From: Flavobacteriales bacterium
GTDB taxonomy: Bacteria > Bacteroidota > Bacteroidia > Flavobacteriales > Crocinitomicaceae
Length of the DNA stretch: 17,292 nucleotides
Direction of reading: 5' to 3'
Assembly: GCA_947375085.1 (NCBI GenBank)
Contig: CANCEQ010000047.1
Location: 1-17,292 of the forward strand
Every line of letters starts with the position of its first letter. Within the stretch, counting starts at the first letter, position 1. Under the pieces are notes generated by a model. That model saw nothing but the letters and a program-made list of their open reading frames with translations. It was not told the DNA's origin and ran no database searches. The translations under genes were made by a program, and so were the position numbers. Shown in pieces: positions 1 to 8,046 of the stretch.

Positions 1-833
1 AACGTATCGTCTTTGTATCTTTCAAGTTCAATAAGACCTATAGCTGCTGAAATATCCGTCATATTGCATTTGTATCCAGCTTCTACAACATCATACTTCC
101 AATTCCCTTTTTGAGTTTTAGCTAATGCATCTTTATTTTGTCCGTGTAAAGAGGATATACAGAATTTTTTATACAACTCATCATTATCAAAAGGTTCTGG
201 AAAATTAAGTGCTATCGCGCCACCTTCAGCCGTAGTTAAATTTTTAACAGCATGAAAAGAAAAAACAGAAACATCTGTTAGATTACCAGCAACTTTCCCT
301 TCATAATATGCACCAAATGAATGAGCAGCATCTGATAAAACCAAAATTCTACCTAGTGTTGATTGTTCATTTGTTTCTGCAACAAACTTAGAAACAACAT
401 CTTGCCTTTTAACCAACTCATTTAACTCCTTAAAATCACACGGTAAACCAGCAAAATCAACAGGCATTATGACTTTTGTTTTACTAGTAATTGCTTTTTC
501 AATTTCTTTAACTGATATGTTAAAATCATTCGGATTTACATCAACAAAAACAGGAGTTGCTCCGCAATGAATCACGACGTTAGCAGTAGCGCAATAAGTA
601 TAGGCAGGCAATATAACCTCATCCCCTTCTTTAACACCGTACCATCTTAAAATCAATTCCAAACCTGCTGTTGCTGAATTTAATGCTACAGTTGCTTTAT
701 TTCCACAATACTCAGTTATTTTCTTTTCAAATAACTTAGTTCTTGGTCCAGTTGTAATCCATCCAGACTTTAAAGCTAAAGTAACTTCATCAATTATTTT
801 CTGATCAATACGAGGAGGTGAAAATGGAATCAT
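1..833 (-). CDS. DegT/DnrJ/EryC1 sugar aminotransferase (partial, C-terminus beyond window)
   Basis: This is the first 277 residues of a PLP-dependent sugar aminotransferase, which runs off the left edge. It starts at an ATG at 833 (protein begins MIPFSPPRID). Visible family features are the N-terminal SGWITTGPRT segment (23-32), the NSATAGLEL cofactor-loop region (52-60), SDAAHSFGA (168-175) with the Asp that contacts the PLP ring, and FSFHAVKNLTTAEGG (191-205), whose Lys197 should be the Schiff-base lysine. Family members transfer an amino group from glutamate to a 4-keto or 3-keto nucleotide sugar. It is distinct from the LegC-type enzyme at 13055-14206, so it probably makes a second amino sugar of the repeat unit, possibly bacillosamine-like. 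It lies 28 bases after the glycosyltransferase gene and is likely co-transcribed. The family is secure; the substrate is not. Confidence 0.9.
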   Translation of the reverse strand, partial: MIPFSPPRIDQKIIDEVTLALKSGWITTGPRTKLFEKKITEYCGNKATVALNSATAGLELILRWYGVKEGDEVILPAYTYCATANVVIHCGATPVFVDVNPNDFNISVKEIEKAITSKTKVIMPVDFAGLPCDFKELNELVKRQDVVSKFVAETNEQSTLGRILVLSDAAHSFGAYYEGKVAGNLTDVSVFSFHAVKNLTTAEGGAIALNFPEPFDNDELYKKFCISSLHGQNKDALAKTQKGNWKYDVVEAGYKCNMTDISAAIGLIELERYKDDT

Positions 834-861
834 TATATTTTAAATTTCTGCTAATTTACTA

Positions 862-1875
862 TTATCTTGATAAACTCTTTTGTTTATTTGAAGGTTTTTT
901 TCCTAACATAACAAAATGAATAATTCCTTGTAAATATCCTAATCCATAGCTGAAATGTAAAATTGGAAATGTCTTAAATATACCAAAAAACTCATTTATC
1001 GTTTTAGCTATTTTAAATGAAAATAAAATAGAAAGTCCTAAGTAAAAAATAAACCCGATTGAAAAAAGCACCCCTATTTCAAAATTTAATGTAAATAAAA
1101 GAGGTAGCATTAATATATAGATTACAAATAAAGGAGGAACAAGTTGACGAAGAGTAGTAACATTTTTGTGTTTTTTGTTTACATAAACTTTCCAATATCC
1201 ATATTGAAAAAATTGCTTTGATAACCCTTTAAAATTAGCTCTTACATAATACTTCATGAAAATTGAAGTTTCAAACCAAATTTTACCGCCACCATTTATA
1301 ACTCGATAATTAAATTCATCATCTTGATTTCTTATTAACTCTTCATCAAAATAATCTATTTTTTCAAAAACCCATCCTGGATACATTGGACTACCCACAG
1401 TGTCAGTATATCCTGATTTATTCAACGTTCTAAAATTACCTAACCCCATTCCAAATGAAGTCGACATAGCTTTAGAGATAATTTCTCCAACTTCATTAAT
1501 AAAAACATTTTTAACTTCACCTCCTACACACCAAATTGAGTGGTCGTTTTCTAAAACATTTATTGCTGTTTGTAAATATTCTTTTGATAATATATTTCTA
1601 GCTCCTACAATTTGATAATAATCAGATTTGATATGTTTAATACCTAAATTAAAAGCAAAAGGAGTTAATTGTTGTACATTATCAATAAGAAAAAGATTAT
1701 TGTATTTACTTTTTAAATCAGTAATCAATTCTCTTGTCCCATCATCGCTCATACCATCGACAATAACAACATTTAATTCAAAATTGGAAGGTAATGTATT
1801 TGCATATATTGCCGAAATACATTCTTCTATGTACTTGACTTCATTTCGACAAGGTACTATGATAGAAATTTTCAT
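862..1875 (-). CDS. Family 2 glycosyltransferase with C-terminal membrane segments (ExoA-like)
   Basis: This 337-residue GT-A fold glycosyltransferase probably adds one sugar of the repeat unit to a lipid-linked acceptor on the cytoplasmic face. The N-terminus has the family 2 nucleotide-binding strand (ISIIVPCRNE, 3-12) and VVIVDGMSDDGT (36-47). The acidic catalytic region is NQDDEFNYR (183-191). About 245-325 is hydrophobic and should form two to four membrane helices, as in ExoA-like enzymes. The usual DXD position reads VGAR (90-93), so the first metal-binding aspartate is missing; I recall related Bacteroidota proteins with GAH/GAR there, so this need not mean loss of activity. The start ATG overlaps the stop of the upstream acyltransferase gene by four bases (ATGA), which suggests translational coupling. 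Donor and acceptor sugars cannot be read from sequence. Confidence 0.88.
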   Translation of the reverse strand: MKISIIVPCRNEVKYIEECISAIYANTLPSNFELNVVIVDGMSDDGTRELITDLKSKYNNLFLIDNVQQLTPFAFNLGIKHIKSDYYQIVGARNILSKEYLQTAINVLENDHSIWCVGGEVKNVFINEVGEIISKAMSTSFGMGLGNFRTLNKSGYTDTVGSPMYPGWVFEKIDYFDEELIRNQDDEFNYRVINGGGKIWFETSIFMKYYVRANFKGLSKQFFQYGYWKVYVNKKHKNVTTLRQLVPPLFVIYILMLPLLFTLNFEIGVLFSIGFIFYLGLSILFSFKIAKTINEFFGIFKTFPILHFSYGLGYLQGIIHFVMLGKKPSNKQKSLSR

Positions 1876-2777
1876 TTTTTCAACGCTTTTGCAGGAACAC
1901 CAGCAACCGTCTCATAAGATTGAACATCTTTTAAAACAACACTCCCCAGTCCAATAAAAGAATTATCTCCTATTTTTATTTTCTGTTTAATTGACGCACA
2001 CGGAGCTACCCAAACATTTTTACCAATTTTCACGCTTCCAGCAATCATAGCATGAGCTATAATCAAACTATTCTCTCCAATGTGCACTCCATGAGCGATA
2101 TGCACAAGATTGTCTACTTTCACTCCACTCTCTAAAATAGTAGAACCTAATACTGCTCTATCGATGCAAACATTATTTCCAATTTCAACATCTGATTTTA
2201 AAATAACATAACCAATATGAGGAATTAATTCAAAAATGCCTTCAGAATTAGGCTCATAACCAAACCCTACACCTCCTATTGTGCAATTCGAACCTATTTT
2301 AGTATTACTTTCAATTATTGTACCCGACTTTATAACTGTATTTGCTCCAATAATAACGTTATCCCCTATAACTACATCCTTTTCAATTACAACATTTGGA
2401 GCAATATTAACTTTTTCTAAATTTATTTTAACACTTTCATTAATTACAACACTTATATGTATCTGACCATATTTAGGTTGTTCTATAAAAAAGACTCTTA
2501 AAATTTCTGCGAAAGATAACCTTGGGTTATCAACCACAATTAAGTTAAGTTTATTTTCGGAAGTTAATTTAAAAAATTCAACACTTAACTCTTTAGATAT
2601 TAAAACCGTCCCTTCTGAAAGCTTTTCTAAAAAATGGATGTTTTTATCAGAACACCAGCCCAACGTATTAGCATCAAAAAGTATATCATCAATGCTTCTA
2701 ACATTAAGAATTTCAACTTCATTTTCTAAATGTATTGAAATTGGTTTTAAATAATTTATAATATCACTAATCTTCAT
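1872..2777 (-). CDS. LpxD-like hexapeptide-repeat N-acyltransferase
   Basis: This 301-residue left-handed beta-helix acyltransferase resembles LpxD, which puts a hydroxyacyl chain from acyl-ACP onto the 2-amino group of a UDP-glucosamine derivative. A short mixed N-terminal domain (1-105) precedes hexapeptide repeats from about 110 to 285. LpxD-type signatures are GGVGFGYE (168-175), IPHIGYV (185-191), DVEIGNNVCIDRA (196-208) and VDNLVHIAHGVHIG (221-234); His229 matches the proposed catalytic histidine of LpxD. The protein ends in YETVAGVPAKALKK, the closing motif of sugar O/N-acetyltransferases, and lacks the C-terminal helix and greater length (about 340 residues) of lipid A LpxD. It starts three bases after a PIG-L deacetylase gene. 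I infer that it N-acylates a polysaccharide precursor sugar rather than lipid A. Acyl donor and sugar are unknown; an O-acylation role is also possible. Confidence 0.82.
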   Translation of the reverse strand: MKISDIINYLKPISIHLENEVEILNVRSIDDILFDANTLGWCSDKNIHFLEKLSEGTVLISKELSVEFFKLTSENKLNLIVVDNPRLSFAEILRVFFIEQPKYGQIHISVVINESVKINLEKVNIAPNVVIEKDVVIGDNVIIGANTVIKSGTIIESNTKIGSNCTIGGVGFGYEPNSEGIFELIPHIGYVILKSDVEIGNNVCIDRAVLGSTILESGVKVDNLVHIAHGVHIGENSLIIAHAMIAGSVKIGKNVWVAPCASIKQKIKIGDNSFIGLGSVVLKDVQSYETVAGVPAKALKK

Positions 2778-2780
2778 ATT

Positions 2781-3419
2781 CTAACTGATTATCCATCTTA
2801 CCAACTCAAATGCTTCGGCATATTTTGTTCCTATTTGCACACCTCTTGTTCTCGCTAGTGATCGAATAAAATCTTCGTCAGAATATGGCCTATGGGCCTG
2901 AGATTGATATGCTTGTAGAGCATCTACTTTGGTTTGAATTTCTTTTTCTTCTAAATGTACAAAACAAGAAGTTGAAAATGAGAAATTATTCCATGGTAGT
3001 TCGTATGACAAAATACTATTAAATTTAAAGGCTCTCATGGCTTCTTCGGCAATTGTATGATGATCTTGATGTACATCTGTAATTGTAGGCATAAAAATTA
3101 ATTCAGGTTGAATATCTGCTCTTAATTTTATTAAATCATCCAATATATCTTGACGTTGATATCCAAAAGTTCTAACATCATAATCAAAAAGAATCAAATT
3201 TTCAGGCTTAATTCCTAATATTTTTGTTGCTTCTTTTACTTCTGTAATTAAAATGTCAGATGGGAATTGAGGTAATACAGATTGTTGACATGCAGAAAAA
3301 GCAGCATAATAAACATCATTTCCTTCCTCAATAAATTTAGAGATTGTTCCACCACATCCAAATTCACCATCATCTGTGTGTGGGGCTAATACAAGTACTC
3401 TTTTTTTTTGACTAAACAT
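2781..3419 (-). CDS. PIG-L family zinc-dependent N-deacetylase
   Basis: This 212-residue protein belongs to the PIG-L/LmbE family (Pfam PIG-L), cytoplasmic zinc enzymes that remove N-acetyl groups from GlcNAc-like sugars. The N-terminal metal motif is APHTDDGEFGCGG (12-24), with His14 and Asp17 as likely ligands; the more usual form is PHPDD. The second motif is DVHQDHHTIAEE (115-126), giving the third histidine ligand. Length fits the bacterial family, and there is no signal peptide or membrane helix. The gene ends three bases before the LpxD-like gene, so deacetylation followed by re-acylation is an attractive reading. A run of nine A residues at codons 4-7 (plus strand 3401-3409) lies near the start. 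The 60 bases upstream are all A+T-rich and show no clear promoter. The substrate (nucleotide sugar, lipid-linked sugar or polymer) cannot be determined. Confidence 0.88.
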   Translation of the reverse strand: MFSQKKRVLVLAPHTDDGEFGCGGTISKFIEEGNDVYYAAFSACQQSVLPQFPSDILITEVKEATKILGIKPENLILFDYDVRTFGYQRQDILDDLIKLRADIQPELIFMPTITDVHQDHHTIAEEAMRAFKFNSILSYELPWNNFSFSTSCFVHLEEKEIQTKVDALQAYQSQAHRPYSDEDFIRSLARTRGVQIGTKYAEAFELVRWIIS

Positions 3420-3479
3420 AAATTTTAAATAAAATTTTATTATAAAGTTAGTTACTAAATAATTTTATAGCTAATTAAT

Positions 3480-4172
3480 CTACAAAAATAAAATAGATTT
3501 TTTTCCGTAATTAAATAATAAATCAATTATCGAAATATTAGAAACAAATTCATTTCTATTGAATTGATTATACGTTTTTGGAGAATAATTTTGCCATTCT
3601 AAAGCTATATTGTTTTTTAACAAATCAGATTCATTCACATATCTTCGAGACCCGTTTCCCGATCCGGATAAGTAAGTAGATGCATTTAATTTAATTATCA
3701 AATTTAAAAGCTTATCCCAACCAAATGATTCATTATCTAAATCAGGGATTGAACTAGAGCAAATTAGCTTTGTATCAATTTCTAAATATTCACAAATACC
3801 CTTTATTAATGGAATATTATAATCAATTAACAAACTACTCTCTGAATTATAAATAGACTCAATTAAAGAATAAATTTCATCAAAAAAGGGAGCTCTTTTA
3901 TATTCTAAAAATATTGTTTTTAGCTGCTTTTTCTTCCAAATAAAATTATCGTCGACATTTATTTCGTTTATATTCAATAAACGAGATTTATGTAATACTG
4001 GAATCGTTAACCAATTCTCAACATTATTAGTTATGATTTTTGTTCTAGAAGTAAAAGATTTCCCTCTTTCAAATTGAACATCATCTAATAATACAAATAA
4101 ATCTGAATTTTTAATTTTATGAAAGTACCCTATCCATGGTAAAAAATTCGGTTGATGGATTGCTACTTTCAT
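3480..4172 (-). CDS. WbqC-like family protein
   Basis: This 230-residue soluble protein is recognised as WbqC-like (Pfam WbqC) from its N-terminus, VAIHQPNFLPWIGYFHKI (3-20), followed by DLFVLLDDVQFERGKSFTSRTKI (pieces between 24 and 46), and from its C-terminal YLSGSGNGSRRYV (167-179). Members occur in O-antigen and capsule clusters, often beside aminotransferases and acyltransferases, but I know of no firmly established biochemical role; amino sugar modification or amidation has been suggested by context. No signal peptide or membrane segment is visible, so it should act in the cytoplasm. Gaps of 46 bases upstream and 60 bases downstream separate it from its neighbours, looser than the rest of the operon, but neither gap contains a good terminator or promoter. 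The family call is firm; the function is open. Confidence 0.85.
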   Translation of the reverse strand: MKVAIHQPNFLPWIGYFHKIKNSDLFVLLDDVQFERGKSFTSRTKIITNNVENWLTIPVLHKSRLLNINEINVDDNFIWKKKQLKTIFLEYKRAPFFDEIYSLIESIYNSESSLLIDYNIPLIKGICEYLEIDTKLICSSSIPDLDNESFGWDKLLNLIIKLNASTYLSGSGNGSRRYVNESDLLKNNIALEWQNYSPKTYNQFNRNEFVSNISIIDLLFNYGKKSILFL

Positions 4173-4218
4173 TTAATTAATCTTATTTTTAATATAATCA
4201 TATTTCATTACAAAATAA

Positions 4219-5391
4219 CTAATTATTAAATTGAACTTTACTTTGATTCAATAATACATTCTCAGTTTCCAATAATAAATCTTCTCGAAATAAAAAGATA
4301 AACAAAACAATATCAACTAAAGAAATACCCCAAAAAATACCACTCTGAAATAATGAATAAAGCATTAACGTAATTATATATTTATAATTGTTCTTATTCA
4401 TATTGTTAAAAACAAGAATGATAAATAAAATAGATATAATTATCCCATTATTTGCTAAAAGTTGTAAAAAAGAATTATGGGCGTGGATTGCACCTGGATA
4501 TCCCTTAAGATGTATTAAATATTTATATGAGCCATTTCCCAAGATTGGGTGGTAATTGATAAACTCAATGAAGTTTGCCCAAATTAAATCTCTTCCTGCT
4601 AAATCTATTCCTTTACCTCTAGTTAATTGAAGTATTATTTCATCAAAATTAATTAAAACAAAATAAGAGATAGAAAATAATGAAATTACCACTATCAGAA
4701 ATTTAAATTTATTTTCAGATTTAATTTTTAAATAGACAAAATCAAAAAAACCTTGTAAAATTGGTTTAAAAAGCTGTAGGAAAATAAATATTAGCAACAC
4801 CAATAAAACAGTTCTATTAAATGTTAAAAAAATTGACACCAAAAAAACAATTCTAATTAATTGATAAAACCATGTTTTCAAACTTAAAAAATCAAGCAAT
4901 AAATAACCTAATAAAATCTTATATGCTATTACACTTGAATTATTGCTTAACCCTAACGGACGGTTATCATACAACAAAGTACTTTTCGATAAAGCTTCAC
5001 TTTTAACTTCTAATAATTGTGGTATAAAGGTAGTTACACCATAAAAACTTTCCAATAAGACAAAAACGCTTTCAAAACAAATAAGATACACTAAAATTTT
5101 CAAATCTGTTTTTTGTATTTTTAAACTATAAAAATAGGTAAGTAACATTAAAATAGTATATGGAAAAACATCTGTAAAAACAGTTAGTTTATCTAAATGA
5201 ATTATCTTATTAAAAAAACATAAAATAATAATAGCGATTATAAGTAAAAAATTTAGATTTATTTTTTGATAATTTATTGTTTTAAAATGAATATCTTTTC
5301 GATTTAAAACAAGGTAATAAAATAATCCTAAAAAAAAAGTTGCATGTGGCATAAATGCAAGTGTTGGAATAAAAAGCAAAAAACCGAACAT
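4219..5391 (-). CDS. wzy: Wzy-type O-antigen/capsule repeat-unit polymerase
   Basis: This 390-residue integral membrane protein consists mostly of hydrophobic helices (about 10-12), with the larger periplasmic loop near residues 250-310. That loop carries the O-antigen ligase/polymerase pattern: GRDLIW (266-271), HPILGNGSYKY (281-291) and HAHNSFLQLLANNG (303-316). Wzy enzymes join undecaprenyl-diphosphate-linked repeat units in the periplasm. The neighbouring wzx gene ends three bases upstream, and the presence of one flippase and one such protein supports polymerase over ligase, since a WaaL-type ligase would usually lie elsewhere. Wzy proteins are too variable for a linkage prediction. Start is the ATG at 5391, which directly follows the wzx stop. 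Ligase remains an alternative. Confidence 0.85.
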   Translation of the reverse strand: MFGFLLFIPTLAFMPHATFFLGLFYYLVLNRKDIHFKTINYQKINLNFLLIIAIIILCFFNKIIHLDKLTVFTDVFPYTILMLLTYFYSLKIQKTDLKILVYLICFESVFVLLESFYGVTTFIPQLLEVKSEALSKSTLLYDNRPLGLSNNSSVIAYKILLGYLLLDFLSLKTWFYQLIRIVFLVSIFLTFNRTVLLVLLIFIFLQLFKPILQGFFDFVYLKIKSENKFKFLIVVISLFSISYFVLINFDEIILQLTRGKGIDLAGRDLIWANFIEFINYHPILGNGSYKYLIHLKGYPGAIHAHNSFLQLLANNGIIISILFIILVFNNMNKNNYKYIITLMLYSLFQSGIFWGISLVDIVLFIFLFREDLLLETENVLLNQSKVQFNN

Positions 5392-5394
5392 AAT

Positions 5395-6675
5395 TTATTT
5401 TTTTTTAAAATTAATAAAAAATAACCAAGGCATATTATACTTTTTAGCACTTAAAATCCAAACAAAAATAAATTGAATAAAAAAAGCTATCGATGTTGCT
5501 TGTGCAGCACCAATTGAACCATTTTTATTTATTAAAACAAAATTTAAAACTAAGTTAATCCCAGCAGTTAAAAAAGTAATCAAAGAAACCCAATATGTCT
5601 GCTTTATATAAAAAAAGTAATTAACTACCATTTTATACATTCCATTAAATGAAAAACCAAGAGCAATCCAAAAAACAAATTTTACAGCCTTGGAATAATC
5701 TTTCCCTAAAAATAACTCAAATAAAATTGGAGTAAATAAAGTCAAACCAATAGTTATTAAAATCATAAGTAAAAAATAGAAATAGGTAAACTTTACTATT
5801 TTAAGATTTGTTGTATCGCTTTTCTCATTTAATTTCCCATAAAACCATGGCACCCATGCTAAATTAAAAGAATTCTGAATTAAACTAATTATCTGAGCCA
5901 CTTGAAATCCCACGGCATACAATCCTGCTTCAGATAAACTAACCATTTTAGTGATAAATAAACGATCAGCCATAGAAATTAGAACGGCACCAGTAACATG
6001 AGGAATAAGAGGTACCCCAAATTGAATAATATCTTTTATGTTCTTCCTATTTATACCTTTTTTTAATAATTTCTCTTTATATAAAAAGAAAAATGCTAAA
6101 AGAACAAATATGAAAGAAGCTATTAACTGTCCATTGATTCTACTTTCCCAGCTGCTTTTAATAGCTAAAATTAAAAACACAGACAATCCCAATTCAACTA
6201 AAGTTTTAACTATTCGGAATATCGAATATTGTATAGATTTATATTTTACCTGCCATACCGAAAGTAGAATTTCAGAAATATTATTTGAAAAAGCGCATAC
6301 TACAACTACCCACAACCAAGGAGATGGGAAATCGGTTAACTGTTGAATATAATCACCTGTTAGTAAAAAAACAATCATTACAATTATACTAACAACAACT
6401 ACTAAAAAAACTGAATTACTGACATAATGTGAAAAATTCGCTTTATTAGTTTCTTCAGAAAAATACTCCCTACTAACAGCCCCCTCAGCATTTAAACCAG
6501 TAAAAGGAATTGTTAAACTTAATATTAATTGAAAAATAGAAATCAATCCATAATCTGCCGGCGAAAGTTTATTAGTTAAAAATCCTAGTAATAAAAAAGG
6601 GATTGACGCATTTAATACATTTGAAAAAGTATAAATACTCAATGATTTCAATAATGATTTATTTACAAAAGCCAT
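5395..6675 (-). CDS. wzx: Wzx-type oligosaccharide flippase (MOP superfamily)
   Basis: This 426-residue polytopic membrane protein, with about 12 predicted hydrophobic helices, has the layout of polysaccharide transporters of the MOP exporter superfamily. Typical pieces are an early helix followed by SPADYGLISIFQ (38-49), a mid-protein segment IIQFGVPLIPH (about 210-220) and the following SMADRLFITKMVSLSEAGLYAVG. It should flip the lipid-linked repeat unit across the inner membrane. The gene sits three bases from each neighbour: downstream of the putative nonulosonate transferase gene and upstream of wzy, a standard Wzx/Wzy order. The C-terminus ends in FKKK encoded by a run of nine A residues. 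The family call is secure; the transported glycan is inferred from context. Confidence 0.92.
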   Translation of the reverse strand: MAFVNKSLLKSLSIYTFSNVLNASIPFLLLGFLTNKLSPADYGLISIFQLILSLTIPFTGLNAEGAVSREYFSEETNKANFSHYVSNSVFLVVVVSIIVMIVFLLTGDYIQQLTDFPSPWLWVVVVCAFSNNISEILLSVWQVKYKSIQYSIFRIVKTLVELGLSVFLILAIKSSWESRINGQLIASFIFVLLAFFFLYKEKLLKKGINRKNIKDIIQFGVPLIPHVTGAVLISMADRLFITKMVSLSEAGLYAVGFQVAQIISLIQNSFNLAWVPWFYGKLNEKSDTTNLKIVKFTYFYFLLMILITIGLTLFTPILFELFLGKDYSKAVKFVFWIALGFSFNGMYKMVVNYFFYIKQTYWVSLITFLTAGINLVLNFVLINKNGSIGAAQATSIAFFIQFIFVWILSAKKYNMPWLFFINFKKK

Positions 6676-6678
6676 ATT

Positions 6679-8046
6679 TTATAATTCAAGGATTTTTTTT
6701 AAATGACTATCGAGTTTATTTAAATAATCAGGTGAAATAATTGTTTCATTCGAATAAATTATTTCATTCTTCTTCAGCTTAATAAAAGAGTTAATAATAT
6801 CAACATATTGATTAGGGGTTTCAGCATAACAAGTTATTTCTGAATTCGTCAAAATGTTACCGTAAACTGTTTTAGATAAATTATCTAAATTAATCATAAT
6901 GTTCTGAACACCAATTGAAGGAGCCTCTATCGCACAGCTTGAAAAAACAGTAGAATGAAAGTCGGAATGCGCAATTATTTCATAACAATTTAGCCAATCA
7001 ACCAAAATCACATTTGAAGGAAAACCATATTCTTCAGCACTTTTCCCTAATGTTCTAGGTATAAAAACATATAAAATAGTGTCATCTAATTTTGCAGATT
7101 TTATAACAAAGTCAATTAATTGTTCTTCAATATAATGATTCTGTGAGGTTATCGATACAATTTTTTTATACTGCTCTGAAATTTTACTCAATTCTTTATC
7201 TTGAACAGTTTGCTTTGATAAAAAATCTAAATAAAAGTGTCCAATCGGTATAATGTTCTTAGTATCAATAAAAAAGTTTTCTTCAGTAAAGACTTCTTTT
7301 TCTTTTTCTCCAAAAGTCAATAAAAAATCAGGATAAAACGAAGTGTCTATTTTCTTAAAAATCACATAGGCATCATGTGTATCATTTATTAATCCGTGTT
7401 GAATTTCAATCACTTTTATATTATTTTCCTTCAATGCTTTTATATACCCCATATTCGTATAGTAACACACAAAAAAAACTGCTTTAGGTTTATATAATTT
7501 CAACATTAAAGTCATTATGCGATACTGTGAATAATGCTTACAAATAATATCTCTATAATTTAATTCTAGATTGTATTCTTTTAATAAGACGTCTATTATT
7601 TTTGAATTTGTAATCTTAGCTTTACGTAAAAACAATTTTGAATGAACTAAAACTAAAAAGTATAAAATATATTTTGAAATTATATTTTTAGTTGGGATTT
7701 CATCTTTTTTATAATGATTTGGAGATGGGAATTCAAAGACTAAACCATCTCCTAATAAAGAAGCTATTGAATCAACACTTTTGTCGGTAAATTTATCCCT
7801 TGTTTTTCTTCTTTGGTCACTCGATGTAAAATACAAATATTTATAAGATCTAAAAATATTTGAAAATCCATAAAAAAATGATTTAAAAAAACTTTTTACT
7901 ATTGAAGAATCAACTTGTTTTGAACCAGAATTATGGATCAGTTTTGAAGCAAAATAAATTCTTAAATAAGGCCATACTTTTTGACCTTTGAATTCTATAA
8001 GTTCAACAGGAGAATTTAATTCTATTTCTTTTAAATCCTTTAACAT
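6679..8046 (-). CDS. Putative GT-B glycosyltransferase, candidate CMP-nonulosonate (legionaminate) transferase
   Basis: I do not recognise a characterised homologue for this 455-residue protein. The N-terminus contains LIEFKGQKVWPYLRIYFASK (16-35), a pattern I recall from uncharacterised capsule proteins. A mid-protein VIEIQHGLINDTHDAY (212-227) resembles the QHG motif of capsule polysaccharide (KpsC/KpsS-like) and other GT-B enzymes. The C-terminal half has HSTVFSSCAIEAPSIGV (364-380), similar to the Ser/Thr-rich donor-binding loop with a following acidic residue in sialyl- and Kdo-transferases. A hydrophobic patch near 125-140 may aid membrane association, but there is no signal peptide. 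Its start overlaps the end of the CMP-sugar synthetase gene by seven bases and wzx follows three bases later. This placement between donor synthesis and export suggests that it transfers the CMP-activated nonulosonic acid. The general glycosyltransferase call is moderate; the donor is inference. Confidence 0.6.
   Translation of the reverse strand: MLKDLKEIELNSPVELIEFKGQKVWPYLRIYFASKLIHNSGSKQVDSSIVKSFFKSFFYGFSNIFRSYKYLYFTSSDQRRKTRDKFTDKSVDSIASLLGDGLVFEFPSPNHYKKDEIPTKNIISKYILYFLVLVHSKLFLRKAKITNSKIIDVLLKEYNLELNYRDIICKHYSQYRIMTLMLKLYKPKAVFFVCYYTNMGYIKALKENNIKVIEIQHGLINDTHDAYVIFKKIDTSFYPDFLLTFGEKEKEVFTEENFFIDTKNIIPIGHFYLDFLSKQTVQDKELSKISEQYKKIVSITSQNHYIEEQLIDFVIKSAKLDDTILYVFIPRTLGKSAEEYGFPSNVILVDWLNCYEIIAHSDFHSTVFSSCAIEAPSIGVQNIMINLDNLSKTVYGNILTNSEITCYAETPNQYVDIINSFIKLKKNEIIYSNETIISPDYLNKLDSHLKKILEL

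Noticed and set aside
1400..2466. Plus-strand open frames within the glycosyltransferase and LpxD-like genes (also near 6038-6346, 9295-9600 and 13014-13199).
   Set aside because: They run antisense to well-supported genes and their translations show no domain or conserved motif.
3401..3409. Run of nine T (A on the coding strand) near the start of the PIG-L gene, with similar nine-base runs in wzy (5330-5338) and at the end of wzx (5398-5406), as phase-variation tracts.
   Set aside because: At roughly 35% each of A and T, one or two runs of nine are expected by chance in 17 kb, and no frame is broken. Read-level length variation would be needed to reopen this.
3429..3440. Twelve-base palindrome ATAAAATTTTAT before the PIG-L start, considered as terminator or operator.
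   Set aside because: It contains only A and T, has no loop or G+C stem and no U-tract context, and is common in such DNA.
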